Assembly (NCBI RefSeq): GCF_000385375.1
Contig: NZ_ARVV01000001.1
Coordinates: 3,968,001-4,032,000 of the forward strand
Reading direction: 5' to 3'
Length of the DNA: 64,000 nt
Source: Methyloversatilis discipulorum
Lineage (GTDB): Bacteria > Pseudomonadota > Gammaproteobacteria > Burkholderiales > Rhodocyclaceae
Shown: one piece after another, positions 30,089-39,220 of the stretch
Position numbering within the stretch: position 1 is the first letter of the stretch
Layout: each line of letters opens with the position of its first letter
The notes under the pieces: model-generated
Database searches by the model: none
What the model saw: the letters and a program-made list of their open reading frames with translations, nothing else
What the model was told of the DNA's origin: nothing
Translations under genes and position numbers: made by a program

Positions 30089-30979
30089 CTAGCGCGCCTC
30101 GTTCGCCTGCTGGAAATAGTCGATGAAGGCGCGCAGGCGTTCCGGCATCTGCGCCCGGCTCGGGAAATACAGGTGTATCGCCGACATCGGCATCGCGACC
30201 TCGCTCAGCACCGCGCACAGCGTGCCGCGCGCGAGATCGTCGGCCACCAGCGAATCCAGCGTCTGCACCATGCCCAGGCCGCGTCGCGCCAGATCGATTT
30301 CGGCGTCGGCGTCGTTGACGATGTAGCGGCCATCGACCTCGACCTCCAGCGGCCGGCCGTCGCGCTGGAAAATCCAGCGCATCGTGCGACCGCTCGACGC
30401 GTAACGGTAGCGCACGCATTCGTGGCGGCCGAGATCGTCCACCGACTGCGGCGGTGGCCGCTGCGCCAGATAGTCGGGCGCGGCGACGGTGATCATGCGG
30501 TTGGGCCCGCCGATGCGCACCGCCACCATGTCAGCCTCTATCGTGTCGGTCATGCGCATGCCGGCGTCGAAGCGCTCGGCAACGATGTCGGCCAGGCCGT
30601 CGTCCAGCGCCAGTTCCAGCTGCACGTCCGGATGACGCACCGCGAATCCAGCCAGATGCGGCGCGATCAGCACGCGGTAGGCCGGGCGCGGCATATTGAT
30701 GCGCAGCGTGCCGGTGACCCGTCCCTGCGACTGGGCCAGGCTGTCCAGCGCCGCGCCCAGTTCGTCCAGCCCGACGCGCACGCCATCGTAGAAGCGCTCG
30801 CCTTCATCGGTCAGCGACACGCTGCGCGTCGTGCGGGTGAGCAGACGCACGCCCAGACGCTGTTCAAGCGTGCGCACGCTCTGCGACAGCGCAGACGCCG
30901 ACACGCCCAGCTCGGCCGCCGCGCGGGTGAAGCTCGCATGTCGCGCGACGCACTCGAAAGCGCTCAGCGCCGGCAGCAT
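30089..30979 (-). CDS. LysR-family transcriptional regulator
   Basis: This regulator of about 296 residues has an N-terminal winged helix-turn-helix (SFTRAAAELGVSASALSQSV) and a LysR substrate-binding domain (from about 85, GTLRINMPRPAYRVLIAPHL), of the subgroup close to DsdC/PtxR-like repressors or activators. The ATG at 30979 has GGAG six bases upstream. An ATG ten codons upstream at 31009 has no ribosome-binding site and would have a very short leader from the candidate promoter. It is divergent from the molybdenum hydroxylase genes, so these are its likely targets. The inducer is unknown. Confidence 0.9.
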   Translation of the reverse strand: MLPALSAFECVARHASFTRAAAELGVSASALSQSVRTLEQRLGVRLLTRTTRSVSLTDEGERFYDGVRVGLDELGAALDSLAQSQGRVTGTLRINMPRPAYRVLIAPHLAGFAVRHPDVQLELALDDGLADIVAERFDAGMRMTDTIEADMVAVRIGGPNRMITVAAPDYLAQRPPPQSVDDLGRHECVRYRYASSGRTMRWIFQRDGRPLEVEVDGRYIVNDADAEIDLARRGLGMVQTLDSLVADDLARGTLCAVLSEVAMPMSAIHLYFPSRAQMPERLRAFIDYFQQANEAR

Positions 30980-31028
30980 GGCCGGCTCCAGTTTGAAGTT
31001 CTGCTTCATATGGCTTGAAAGATTACCC

Positions 31029-31054
31029 AGTCGATCTAAAAAAACAAAGCGACT
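31029..31054. promoter_or_regulatory. Candidate LysR operator between the regulator and hydroxylase genes
   Basis: AGTCG at 31029-31033 and CGACT at 31050-31054 form an inverted repeat around an AT-rich 16-bp centre. On the minus strand TTGTTT and TAATCT with a 16-bp spacer overlap it and would drive the LysR gene. The 186-bp region between 30979 and 31166 holds no gene. Confidence 0.4.
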
Positions 31055-31165
31055 ATGTTTCGTATCGTGTCGTGCGCAAAGCAAGCGTACGCCCTGCCCC
31101 GGCGAACGAGCGCAACGATGCCTCGCCGCATTCGCCCACTGACTTCCGTTGCACGGAGGATCCCG

Positions 31166-33328
31166 ATGAACATGACTGCCTTTGGCGCCGGCCTGAGCCG
31201 GCGCAGCTTCCTGAAGCTGGGCGCCGCCGTCGGTGGCGGCCTGCTGATCGAACTGAGCCTGCCGGGCGCACGCGCGCTGGCCGCTGACGGCGCGCGCTTC
31301 GAGCCCAATGCCTTCATCCGCATCGGTCGCGACGGCGTCGTCACGCTGGTGATGCACAAGGTCGAAATGGGCCAGGGCACCTACACCGCCATCCCGCAAC
31401 TGATCGCCGAAGAGCTGGACGTGCCACTGGACGCGGTGAAGCTGGAACACGCGCCGCCGGACCCGAAGTACGCCGACCCCATCATCGGCGCTCAGGTCAC
31501 CGGCGGCTCGACCTCGATACGCGGCGCCTGGAAACCGATGCGCGAAGCGGGCGCGACCGCACGCACGCTGCTGGTCCAGGCGGCGGCGAAGAAGTGGAAT
31601 ACCGACGCCGCCACGCTCACCACGCGTGACGGTGCGGTGATCGACGCCGTCGGCGGTCGCCGCGCGAGCTACGGCGAGCTGGTCGATATCGCCGCCACGC
31701 TGCCGGTACCGGCAGCGGTGGTGCTGAAGGATCCGAAGGACTTCCGTCTGGTCGGCAAGCCGGTGCGCCGCATCGACGCCGCCGGCAAGGTCAATGGCAG
31801 CGCGCACTTCGGCATCGACGTCGTACTGCCCGGCATGAAGGTGGCCACCGTCGCCGCATCGCCGGTGTTCGGCGGCACGCTGGCCGGCGTCGACGACGCG
31901 GCCGCGATGAAGGTGAAAGGCGTGCGCCAGGTGGTGAAACTGGACAACGCGGTGGCCGTCGTGGCCGACCACATGTGGGCCGCGAAACAGGGGCTGGCCG
32001 CCTGTACGCCGCGCTGGAACGACGGCGCGCACGCCAGGCTCGACACCGCGCAGATCTTCGCTCATCTCGAAAAGTCGTCCGAAGGTCCGGGCGCCGTCGC
32101 GCACAAGGTCGGCGACGCGGCCGCCGCGATGAAGAGCGGCGCCCGACGCATCGACGCCATCTATCGTCAGCCCATGCTGGCGCACGCGACGATGGAGCCG
32201 ATCAACTGCACGGTGGACCTGAAGGCCGATGGTCTGGACGTCTGGGTCGGCACCCAGGTGCCGGGCATCGCGCAGGCGGTGGCCGCACAGACCGCCGGCC
32301 TGAAGCCGGAACAGGTACGCATCCACAACCATCTGCTGGGCGGCGGTTTCGGCCGCCGGCTCGAGGTCGATTTCATCGCCCAGGCGGTGGCCATAGGCAA
32401 GCAGGTGCGCGGACCGGTCAAGGTCGTCTGGACGCGCGAGGAAGACATCCAGCACGACATGTACCGCCCACCCTATCTCGATCGCATCAGCGCAGCGGTC
32501 GATGCGAAAGGCATGCCGGTGGCGTGGAGGCATCGCGTCGCCGGCTCGTCCATCATGGCCCGCTTCTTCCCGCCGGCCTTCAAGGACGGCATCGATCCGG
32601 ACGCGGTCGACGGTGCGGTCGAACTGCCGTACGTCATTCCGGCGATGCAGGTCGAGTACCAGCGGGTCGAGCCGCCGGCAGTGCCGACCGCCTTCTGGCG
32701 CGGCGTCGGTCCGACCCGCAACGGTTTCGTGGTTGAAGGCTTCATCGACGAACTGGCCGCTGCCGCCGGACAGGACCCGGTGGCCTACCGCCGCGCACTG
32801 GTCAAGGACGCCCGCACGCGCGCCGTGCTCGATCTGGCGGCTGAGAAGTCCGGCTGGGGCACCCCGCTGAAGGCCACCGCCGGTACGCGCGCCGGCCGCG
32901 GCATCGCGCTGATGCACGTGTTCGGCAGCCGCGTCGCCCAGGTCGCCGAGGTCGAAGTGAATACGGACAACGAAGTGCGCGTGCGCCGCGTCACCTGCGT
33001 CATCGACTGCGGCTTCGCGGTCAATCCGCTCACCGTCGCGGCACAGATGGAGGGCGGCATCATGTTCGGCCTCACCGCCGCGCTGTGGAACGAGATCACG
33101 CTGGCCGACGGCCGTGTGCAGCAGAGCAATTTCCACGACGTGCGCATGATGCGGATGAACGAAGCGCCGCAGATCGACGTCCACATCGTGCCCAGCGCCG
33201 AAGCGCCTGGCGGCGTCGGCGAACCGGGCACGTCGGTGGCGATTCCGGCCGTGGTGAACGCGGTGTTCGCCGCCACCGGCCAGCGCGTGCGCACGCTGCC
33301 GATCGCCGGGCAACTGAAGACAGCCTGA
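31166..33328 (+). CDS. Molybdopterin-binding large subunit of a xanthine-dehydrogenase-family oxidoreductase (first copy, IorB-like)
   Basis: This 720-residue protein has a Tat-type leader (SRRSFLKLGAAVGGGLL) and resembles the beta subunit of isoquinoline 1-oxidoreductase and periplasmic aldehyde oxidoreductases. Mo-cofactor features are VEMGQGTYTAIPQLIAEEL, the GGGFGRRLEVDFIAQA loop and the catalytic glutamate motif GVGEPG near the C-terminus. GGAGGA precedes the ATG at 31166. It is the first of a large-small-large gene set. The substrate, an aldehyde or N-heterocycle, cannot be told from sequence. Confidence 0.9.
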   Translation: MNMTAFGAGLSRRSFLKLGAAVGGGLLIELSLPGARALAADGARFEPNAFIRIGRDGVVTLVMHKVEMGQGTYTAIPQLIAEELDVPLDAVKLEHAPPDPKYADPIIGAQVTGGSTSIRGAWKPMREAGATARTLLVQAAAKKWNTDAATLTTRDGAVIDAVGGRRASYGELVDIAATLPVPAAVVLKDPKDFRLVGKPVRRIDAAGKVNGSAHFGIDVVLPGMKVATVAASPVFGGTLAGVDDAAAMKVKGVRQVVKLDNAVAVVADHMWAAKQGLAACTPRWNDGAHARLDTAQIFAHLEKSSEGPGAVAHKVGDAAAAMKSGARRIDAIYRQPMLAHATMEPINCTVDLKADGLDVWVGTQVPGIAQAVAAQTAGLKPEQVRIHNHLLGGGFGRRLEVDFIAQAVAIGKQVRGPVKVVWTREEDIQHDMYRPPYLDRISAAVDAKGMPVAWRHRVAGSSIMARFFPPAFKDGIDPDAVDGAVELPYVIPAMQVEYQRVEPPAVPTAFWRGVGPTRNGFVVEGFIDELAAAAGQDPVAYRRALVKDARTRAVLDLAAEKSGWGTPLKATAGTRAGRGIALMHVFGSRVAQVAEVEVNTDNEVRVRRVTCVIDCGFAVNPLTVAAQMEGGIMFGLTAALWNEITLADGRVQQSNFHDVRMMRMNEAPQIDVHIVPSAEAPGGVGEPGTSVAIPAVVNAVFAATGQRVRTLPIAGQLKTA

Positions 33329-33408
33329 TTTTCCATTTGAACTGCGGGCGCCGCCCGCGCATTCCAACCACCACCGGCGGCCCGACCGCCATCGATGAGG
33401 GCTCAACC

Positions 33409-33867
33409 ATGGCAACGATCAATCTGAATGGCCGCGACGTCGCGGTCGACCTGCCCGACGACACCCCGCTGCTGTGGGCGCTGCGCGACGGCCTGAACAT
33501 GACCGGCACCAAGTTCGGCTGCGGCATCGCGATGTGCGGCGCCTGTACGGTGCATGTCGACGGCCAGGCCACGCGCTCCTGCGTAACACCGCTGTCGGCC
33601 GTCACAGGCAAGAAGATCACCACCATCGAATCGGTCGGCGAAGCCAAGGTCGGCGCCGCGGTGCAGGCCGCTTGGCAGAAGCTGGACGTCGTGCAGTGCG
33701 GCTACTGCCAGTCCGGCCAGATCATGTCGGCCACCGCGCTGCTCGCTTCGAATCCGAAGCCGACCGACGCCGACATCGACGCCGCGATGAGCGGCAACGT
33801 GTGCCGCTGCGCCACCTATGTCCGCATCCGCGCGGCCATCCACGAAGCCGCCAAGTCCCTGGCCTGA
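33409..33867 (+). CDS. 2Fe-2S small subunit of the molybdenum hydroxylase (IorA-like)
   Basis: This 152-residue protein carries the two clusters expected of the family: the plant-ferredoxin type site CGIAMCGACTVHVDG with a later cysteine (RSCVTP), and the C-terminal site CGYCQSGQ with CRCATY. It lacks a signal peptide and would be exported folded with a Tat-bearing partner. It lies between two large subunits and may serve both. The ATG at 33409 has GAGGG about 8 bases upstream. The preceding 80-bp gap holds no clear promoter. Confidence 0.94.
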   Translation: MATINLNGRDVAVDLPDDTPLLWALRDGLNMTGTKFGCGIAMCGACTVHVDGQATRSCVTPLSAVTGKKITTIESVGEAKVGAAVQAAWQKLDVVQCGYCQSGQIMSATALLASNPKPTDADIDAAMSGNVCRCATYVRIRAAIHEAAKSLA

Positions 33868-33878
33868 GGAGCGCACAG

Positions 33879-36089
33879 ATGAATTTCCGCATCGAGAACG
33901 CATTCCAGACCACCCGCCGCGGCTTCCTCAAGGGCGGCGCCGGGCTGGCACTTGCCATCGTCGCGCCGACCGTCGCGCTGGCCGAGGTCGGTGGCCCCGG
34001 TCACGCCGGCAGCGCGATGGTGGACGGCGAGTTCTCGCCGAACGCCTTCCTGCGCATCGGCACCGACGGCACGGTCACCGTGGTGTCCAAGCACCTCGAA
34101 ATGGGCCAGGGTGTGTATACCGGCCTGGCCACGCTGGTCGCCGAGGAGCTGGATGCCGACTGGTCGCGCGTGACGGTCGAGGGCGCACCGGCCGACGCCA
34201 AGCGTTACAGCAACCTGTTCTGGAAGGCGCAGGGCACCGGCGGCAGCACCGCCATCGCCAACTCCTACGAACAGATGCGCCGCGCCGGCGCCACCGCGCG
34301 CGCCATGCTGGTGGCCGCCGCAGCGAAGGAATGGAAAGTGCCGGCCTCGCAGATCACGGTGAAGAACGGCGTCGTGTCGCACGCCGCCAGCGGCCGCAAG
34401 GCCGGCTTCGGCGAACTGGCCGAGGCGGCGGCGCAACTGCCGGTGCCGGCCAACGTGAAGCTGAAGAATCCGAAGGACTTCACGCTGATCGGTCGCAGCG
34501 CACCGCGCGTGGACAGCGTCGCCAAGACCACCGGCCGCGCCACCTTCACCCAGGACGTGAAGCTGCCGGGCATGCTGGTCGCCGTGGTCGCCCACCCGCC
34601 GCGCTTCGGCGGCCGGGTGAAGTCGGTCGACGACAAGGCCGCGCGCGCGATCAAGGGCGTCAGCGACGTCGTCGTCATCCCGAACGGTGTCGCGGTGCTC
34701 GCCGCCGACTACTGGACCGCGAAGAAGGGCCGCGACGCGCTCAAGGTCGAATGGGACGATGCGCAGGCCTACCGCGGCAGCAGCGACGCCATCGTCGCCG
34801 ACTACCGTGAGCGCGCGAAGGCGCCCGGGCTGAACGCACGCAACGACGGCAACGCCGAAGCCGCGCTGGCCAAGGCGGGCAAGGTGATCGAGGCGGAATA
34901 CGTGTTCCCCTATCTGGCGCACGCGTCGATGGAACCGCTGAACTGCGTCATGAAACTGGAGAACGGCGAATGCGAGGTGTGGAACGGCGAACAGCTGCAC
35001 ACGGTCGATCAGTTCTCGCTCGCCAAGACGCTGGGCATCGAAGCCGACCGCGTGAAGCTGAACATGGTGTATGCCGGCGGCAGCTTCGGCCGACGCGCCA
35101 ACCCGCAGTCGGACTACCTGCTCGAAACCGCGCAGATCGTGAAGGCGATCAACGGCCGCGCACCGGTCAAGCTGGTGTGGAGCCGCGAGGACGACATGCG
35201 CGGCGGCTTCTACCGCCCGATCTACCTGCACCGCGTGCGCGCCGCACTCGACGCCAAGGGCATGCCGGTCGCCTGGCAGCAGCGCATCGTCGGCCAGTCC
35301 ATCATCGCCGGTTCGCCGTTCGAGCCGATGCTGGTCAAGGACGGCGTCGACATCACCTCGGTGGAGGGCGCCTCCACGCTGCCCTATGCCATTCCGAACC
35401 TGAACGTGGATCTGCACACCACCAACGCCGACGTGAAGGTGCCGGTGCAGTGGTGGCGTTCGGTCGGCTCGACCCATACCGCCTACGCGACCGAGCTGTT
35501 CATCGACGAACTGGCGCAGGCCGCCGGCAAGGACCCGGTCGCCTACCGGATGGCGCTGCTGAAGAAGCACCCGCGCCATGCCGGCGTGCTCAAGCTGGCG
35601 GCCGACAAGGCCGGCTGGAACAAGCCGCTGGCGCCGGCCGCCGATGGTGCTACGCGTGGCCGCGGCGTCGCGGTGCATGAGTCGTTCAACAGCTTCGTCG
35701 CCGAAGTGGTCGAGGTGACGGTGCAGAAGGACGGCAGCTTCAAGGTCGACCGCGTGGTCTGCGCCGTCGATTGCGGCGTCGTCGTGAATCCGGACGTGGT
35801 GCGCGCGCAGATGGAAGGCGGCATCGGCTACGCGCTGGCCGCCGCGCTGACCGGCTCGATCACGCTGAAGGACGGCGTGGTCGAACAGTCCAACTTCAAC
35901 GACTACCCGGTGCTGCGCATCAACGAGATGCCCAGGGTCGAGGTGCATATCGTGAAGTCGGCCGCCGCGCCCACCGGCGTCGGCGAACCGGGCGTGCCGC
36001 CGCTGGCCCCGGCACTGGCGAGTGCGCTGCGGGCGGCCACCGGCAAGGTGATCCACACGCTGCCGATCGGCGAACAGCTGCAGGCCTGA
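33879..36089 (+). CDS. Molybdopterin-binding large subunit (second copy, IorB-like)
   Basis: This 736-residue protein is a diverged paralogue of the gene at 31166. It has a Tat leader (TTRRGFLKGGAGLALAI), LEMGQGVYTGLATLVAEEL, the AGGSFGRRANPQSDY loop and the catalytic GVGEPG. The alignment with the first copy runs end to end without large gaps, for example NPKDFTLIGRS against DPKDFRLVGKP, but identity is clearly only partial. GAGGAG lies just upstream of the ATG, 11 bp after the small subunit. The two copies may form alternative enzymes with one Fe-S subunit. Confidence 0.9.
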   Translation: MNFRIENAFQTTRRGFLKGGAGLALAIVAPTVALAEVGGPGHAGSAMVDGEFSPNAFLRIGTDGTVTVVSKHLEMGQGVYTGLATLVAEELDADWSRVTVEGAPADAKRYSNLFWKAQGTGGSTAIANSYEQMRRAGATARAMLVAAAAKEWKVPASQITVKNGVVSHAASGRKAGFGELAEAAAQLPVPANVKLKNPKDFTLIGRSAPRVDSVAKTTGRATFTQDVKLPGMLVAVVAHPPRFGGRVKSVDDKAARAIKGVSDVVVIPNGVAVLAADYWTAKKGRDALKVEWDDAQAYRGSSDAIVADYRERAKAPGLNARNDGNAEAALAKAGKVIEAEYVFPYLAHASMEPLNCVMKLENGECEVWNGEQLHTVDQFSLAKTLGIEADRVKLNMVYAGGSFGRRANPQSDYLLETAQIVKAINGRAPVKLVWSREDDMRGGFYRPIYLHRVRAALDAKGMPVAWQQRIVGQSIIAGSPFEPMLVKDGVDITSVEGASTLPYAIPNLNVDLHTTNADVKVPVQWWRSVGSTHTAYATELFIDELAQAAGKDPVAYRMALLKKHPRHAGVLKLAADKAGWNKPLAPAADGATRGRGVAVHESFNSFVAEVVEVTVQKDGSFKVDRVVCAVDCGVVVNPDVVRAQMEGGIGYALAAALTGSITLKDGVVEQSNFNDYPVLRINEMPRVEVHIVKSAAAPTGVGEPGVPPLAPALASALRAATGKVIHTLPIGEQLQA

Positions 36090-36105
36090 CCGGCGCATCG
36101 CCCCC

Positions 36106-36134
36106 GCGGGCGGCCGCTCACGTGTGCCGCCCGC
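36106..36134 (+). other. GC-rich hairpin before xdhC-like gene
   Basis: GCGGGCGGC at 36106-36114 pairs with GCCGCCCGC at 36126-36134 across 11 bases. It follows the second large subunit gene and ends 19 bp before the XdhC-like start. No T-run is present, so read-through is possible. Confidence 0.55.
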
Positions 36135-36152
36135 GTCATTAAGGAATGGAAT

Positions 36153-37181
36153 ATGGACAGCCTTGATCTCGAAGTACTGACCCGCGCCCGCGACTGGTTG
36201 CGCGACGGCCACCGCGTCATGCTGGCGACCGTGGTGCGCACCTGGGGCTCGTCGCCGCGCCCGCCCGGCGCGCTGCTGGCGCTGCGCGACGACGGCCGCG
36301 CGGTCGGCTCGGTGTCCGGCGGCTGCATCGAGGACGATCTGATCTACCGGCTGCGCCGCGACGGCCTGCCGACCGAAGCGCACTCGGTCAGCTACGGCGT
36401 CACCGCCGACGAGGCACGGCGCTTCGGCCTGCCCTGCGGCGGCACGCTGCAACTGGTGCTGGAACCGCTGGCCGATGCCAGTGCGCTGGACGATCTGCTG
36501 GCGCGACTCGGTCGCGGCGAACTGCTCACCCGCCGCCTCGATCTGGCCAGCGGGCGCGCCACACTGCACGCCGGCCACGCCGACCAGGCGCTGCATTTCG
36601 ACGGCCACACGCTGATCAGCGTGTTCGGCCCGCGCTACCGGCTGCTGCTGATCGGCGCCGGCCAGCTGTCGAGCAGCCTCGCGCGCATCGCCAGTTCGCT
36701 CGATTTCGCGGTCACCGTGTGCGACCCGCGCGAGGAATACAGCGAAGAATGGGCGGTGCCCGGCACCACGCTGACACGCGACATGCCGGACGACGTGGTG
36801 ATCGCGATGCAACCGGACGCGCGCACCGCGGTGATCGCGCTGACGCACGACCCGAAGCTGGACGACCTGGCGCTGATGGAGGCGCTGAAGTCGCCCGCCT
36901 TCTACGTCGCCGCGCTCGGCTCGCGCCGCAACAACGACGTAAGGCGCGAACGGCTGAAGGAATTCGACCTCAGCGAGGCGCAGATCGACCGCCTGCGTGG
37001 CCCGGCCGGGCTGTACATCGGCAGCCGCACGCCAGCCGAGATCGCGGTGTCTATCGCCGCCGAACTGGTGGCGATGAAGAACGGCGCCGCCGCCGACAGC
37101 CTGCTGAACGTGCGCGACGCCAAGGCCGCGCTGGACATCGCGGCCGACACGCTGTCGTCGTGCACGCTCGGTCCGAACTGA
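36153..37181 (+). CDS. XdhC-family molybdenum enzyme maturation protein
   Basis: This 342-residue protein belongs to the XdhC/CoxI family, which sulfurates and inserts the Mo cofactor into xanthine-dehydrogenase-type enzymes. The N-terminal part reads VRTWGSSPRPPGALLAL and GSVSGGCIEDDL. The C-terminal Rossmann-like part has LLLIGAGQLSSSLARIAS and AALGSRRNNDVRRERL. It sits downstream of the hydroxylase subunits, which fits a dedicated maturation role. A strong hairpin follows at 37185. Confidence 0.92.
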   Translation: MDSLDLEVLTRARDWLRDGHRVMLATVVRTWGSSPRPPGALLALRDDGRAVGSVSGGCIEDDLIYRLRRDGLPTEAHSVSYGVTADEARRFGLPCGGTLQLVLEPLADASALDDLLARLGRGELLTRRLDLASGRATLHAGHADQALHFDGHTLISVFGPRYRLLLIGAGQLSSSLARIASSLDFAVTVCDPREEYSEEWAVPGTTLTRDMPDDVVIAMQPDARTAVIALTHDPKLDDLALMEALKSPAFYVAALGSRRNNDVRRERLKEFDLSEAQIDRLRGPAGLYIGSRTPAEIAVSIAAELVAMKNGAAADSLLNVRDAKAALDIAADTLSSCTLGPN

Positions 37182-37184
37182 ATC

Positions 37185-37208
37185 TCGCGCCCGCCACGGC
37201 GGGCGCGA
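37185..37208 (+). other. Strong hairpin after the XdhC-like gene
   Basis: TCGCGCCCGCC at 37185-37195 is complementary to GGCGGGCGCGA at 37198-37208, an almost perfect dyad with a minimal loop. No T-run follows. The remaining spacer to 37304 shows no gene. Confidence 0.6.
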
Positions 37209-37304
37209 CCACGAACGGCGTACGGCCGCCGGGCAGACGACACCCCCCTCCGTCGTCGGTCCGGCGCGCCGGCACGCCGTACCCTCCGATCGGCTGATCG
37301 GCAC

Positions 37305-37880
37305 ATGATCCAGGGCATCCTGCTCGCGGCCGGTTACGGCCGGCGCTTCGACCCCAGCGGCCGCAGCAGCAAGCTGCTGGCCGCCCTGCCCGACGGCCGC
37401 AGCGTCGCCTGGCATGCGGCGCGCGCGCTGTGCGCCGCGCTGCCGGACAGCCTGGCCGTGGTCCGGCCGGGGCAGGACGCATTGACCACCGCGCTGCGCG
37501 ACGCCGGCTGCCGCATCCTCGAAAGCCGCGACGCTGAAGCCGGCATGGGCAGCGCGCTCGCCCACGCGGTGCGCGCCACCGCCGATGCCGACGGCTGGCT
37601 GGTCGCGCTGGCCGACATGCCCTGGCTGCCGGTCGACACCATCCGCGCGGTCGCTGCCGCCATCGACCGGCCGGAGCGCATTGCCGCCGCCGCCTTCTCC
37701 GGCCAACGCGGACACCCGGTCGGCTTCGGCGCCGCACACGGTCCGGCACTGGCTACACTGAGCGGCGACAGCGGTGCGCGCGAACTGCTGCGCGCTCATC
37801 CGGTACAGCTGGTCGAAGCCGGTGACGACGGCGTGCTGCGCGACATCGACCTGCCCGCGCAATTGCAGCGGCAACGCTGA
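37305..37880 (+). CDS. MocA-like nucleotidyltransferase (Mo cofactor cytidylyltransferase type)
   Basis: This 191-residue protein has the NTP-transferase signature GILLAAGYGRRFD with SSKLLAALPDG, and the metal-binding region LVALADMPWLPVDT. The GQRGHPVGFGAAH segment matches MocA/MobA-like proteins that make molybdopterin cytosine dinucleotide. The context after two Mo-hydroxylase large subunits and XdhC supports CMP transfer to the cofactor. Specificity for CTP over GTP is inferred, not seen. Confidence 0.86.
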   Translation: MIQGILLAAGYGRRFDPSGRSSKLLAALPDGRSVAWHAARALCAALPDSLAVVRPGQDALTTALRDAGCRILESRDAEAGMGSALAHAVRATADADGWLVALADMPWLPVDTIRAVAAAIDRPERIAAAAFSGQRGHPVGFGAAHGPALATLSGDSGARELLRAHPVQLVEAGDDGVLRDIDLPAQLQRQR

Positions 37881-38025
37881 CACAATTGTTTCACCACTTC
37901 CCTGCATGACAGATGCACAGCGCACGGTGTAGGCTGCGCACGTCCACGCGCACACGACGCGCCGCGGACTCAGACGACGAACGAGAACGCGGCGCCACGG
38001 CCACCGCGCATTCCGGAGCATGGCC

Positions 38026-39153
38026 ATGAACGACACGGTTTCATTTGAAACCCTAGACGACGACAGCGGTGGATCGCTGACCGCCCAGATGCAGTGGTTG
38101 CACGCACGCGTGCGTCAGCACCACCCGCAGGTACACCGCATCGCCATTACGCTGTACGACGCGCGCCACGACGTGCTGAAGACCTATATAAACAGCAGCG
38201 ACGTGGCCGATCCGCTGTCGCTGTACGAGCGACCTCTGGCACAGGTGCCGTCGCTGCTCGAACTGGCCGGCAAGCGCGAATCGCGCGTCATCCACGATTT
38301 CACCCAGCTGCCGCTGCCGCACGGCGAACACACCGCCTGGCTGCTGGCGCACGGCTATCGCAGCAGCTACACGGTTCCGCTCTATCAGTCGGGCACGCTG
38401 CTCGGCTTCCTGTTCTTCGACTCGCGCAAGCCCGGCGCCTTCGACGGCCGGCTGCCGGACGAACTGCAGATCTACGTGCAGCTGTGCCGGCTGTCGGTGC
38501 TGAACGTGTTCAGCCTGTCGCACGCGGTCGAAGGCATGGTGAAGGTGGCGCGCGGGCTGGCACATCTGCGCGACATCGAAACCGGTCGCCATCTCGACCG
38601 CATGTCCAGCTACAGCCGGCTGATCGCGCAGCGCGTCGCCGCGCATTTCGGTGTCGGCGACGAATTCATCGAGCATGTGTACCTGTTTTCACCGCTGCAC
38701 GACATCGGCAAGGTGGGCATTCCGGACAGCGTGCTGCTGAAACCCGGCCGCCTGACCCCGGACGAGCGGCTGACGATGCAGGGCCACGTCGAACTGGGCG
38801 TGCAGCTGATCGACGAGGTGATGCAGGAAGCCGGTCTGGCCGAAACGCCCTATCTGTCCATCCTGCGCAACATCGTCAGCCACCACCACGAGTGGCTGGA
38901 TGGCAGCGGTTACCCGCGCGGCCTGCGCGGCGCGGAGATACCGCTCGAAGCGCGCATCGTCGCGGTTGCCGACATCCTCGACGCGCTGACCTCGGAACGC
39001 CCTTACAAGAAGCCGTGGAGCAACGAGGACGCGCTGGCCGAACTGCGCCGCATGGCCGACGACGGCAAACTCGATCCGGTCTGCGTCGATGCGCTGGCGC
39101 AGTCGACCGAGGAATTGCGTGCAATCCAGGCGCTGTTCGGGCTGGACGACTGA
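38026..39153 (+). CDS. GAF-HD-GYP domain protein (putative c-di-GMP phosphodiesterase)
   Basis: This 375-residue cytoplasmic protein has an N-terminal GAF-like sensory domain (about 20-165) and a C-terminal HD-GYP domain. H225-D226 in PLHDIGKVGIPD is the metal-binding HD pair, and HHHEWLDGSGYPRG carries the HHE and GYP motif (GYP at 295-297). HD-GYP enzymes hydrolyse cyclic di-GMP, which often affects motility and pili. The ATG at 38026 is preferred because GGAG at 38015-38018 is seven bases upstream. An ATG two codons earlier is too close. The 145-bp upstream gap shows no clear promoter. Confidence 0.9.
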   Translation: MNDTVSFETLDDDSGGSLTAQMQWLHARVRQHHPQVHRIAITLYDARHDVLKTYINSSDVADPLSLYERPLAQVPSLLELAGKRESRVIHDFTQLPLPHGEHTAWLLAHGYRSSYTVPLYQSGTLLGFLFFDSRKPGAFDGRLPDELQIYVQLCRLSVLNVFSLSHAVEGMVKVARGLAHLRDIETGRHLDRMSSYSRLIAQRVAAHFGVGDEFIEHVYLFSPLHDIGKVGIPDSVLLKPGRLTPDERLTMQGHVELGVQLIDEVMQEAGLAETPYLSILRNIVSHHHEWLDGSGYPRGLRGAEIPLEARIVAVADILDALTSERPYKKPWSNEDALAELRRMADDGKLDPVCVDALAQSTEELRAIQALFGLDD

Positions 39154-39220
39154 CGGCAACGCGGCAGCAGCGTCACCGGGCCGGCATAGAATCCGGCCAC
39201 ACATTCAGGGACCTGACCGG

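Noticed and set aside
33816..38036. Very long open frame (over 1400 codons) on the minus strand opposite the molybdenum hydroxylase and XdhC genes
   Set aside because: It has low-complexity His/Gln/Arg-rich translation typical of an antisense frame in GC-rich DNA, and the opposite strand carries well-recognised proteins over the whole length.
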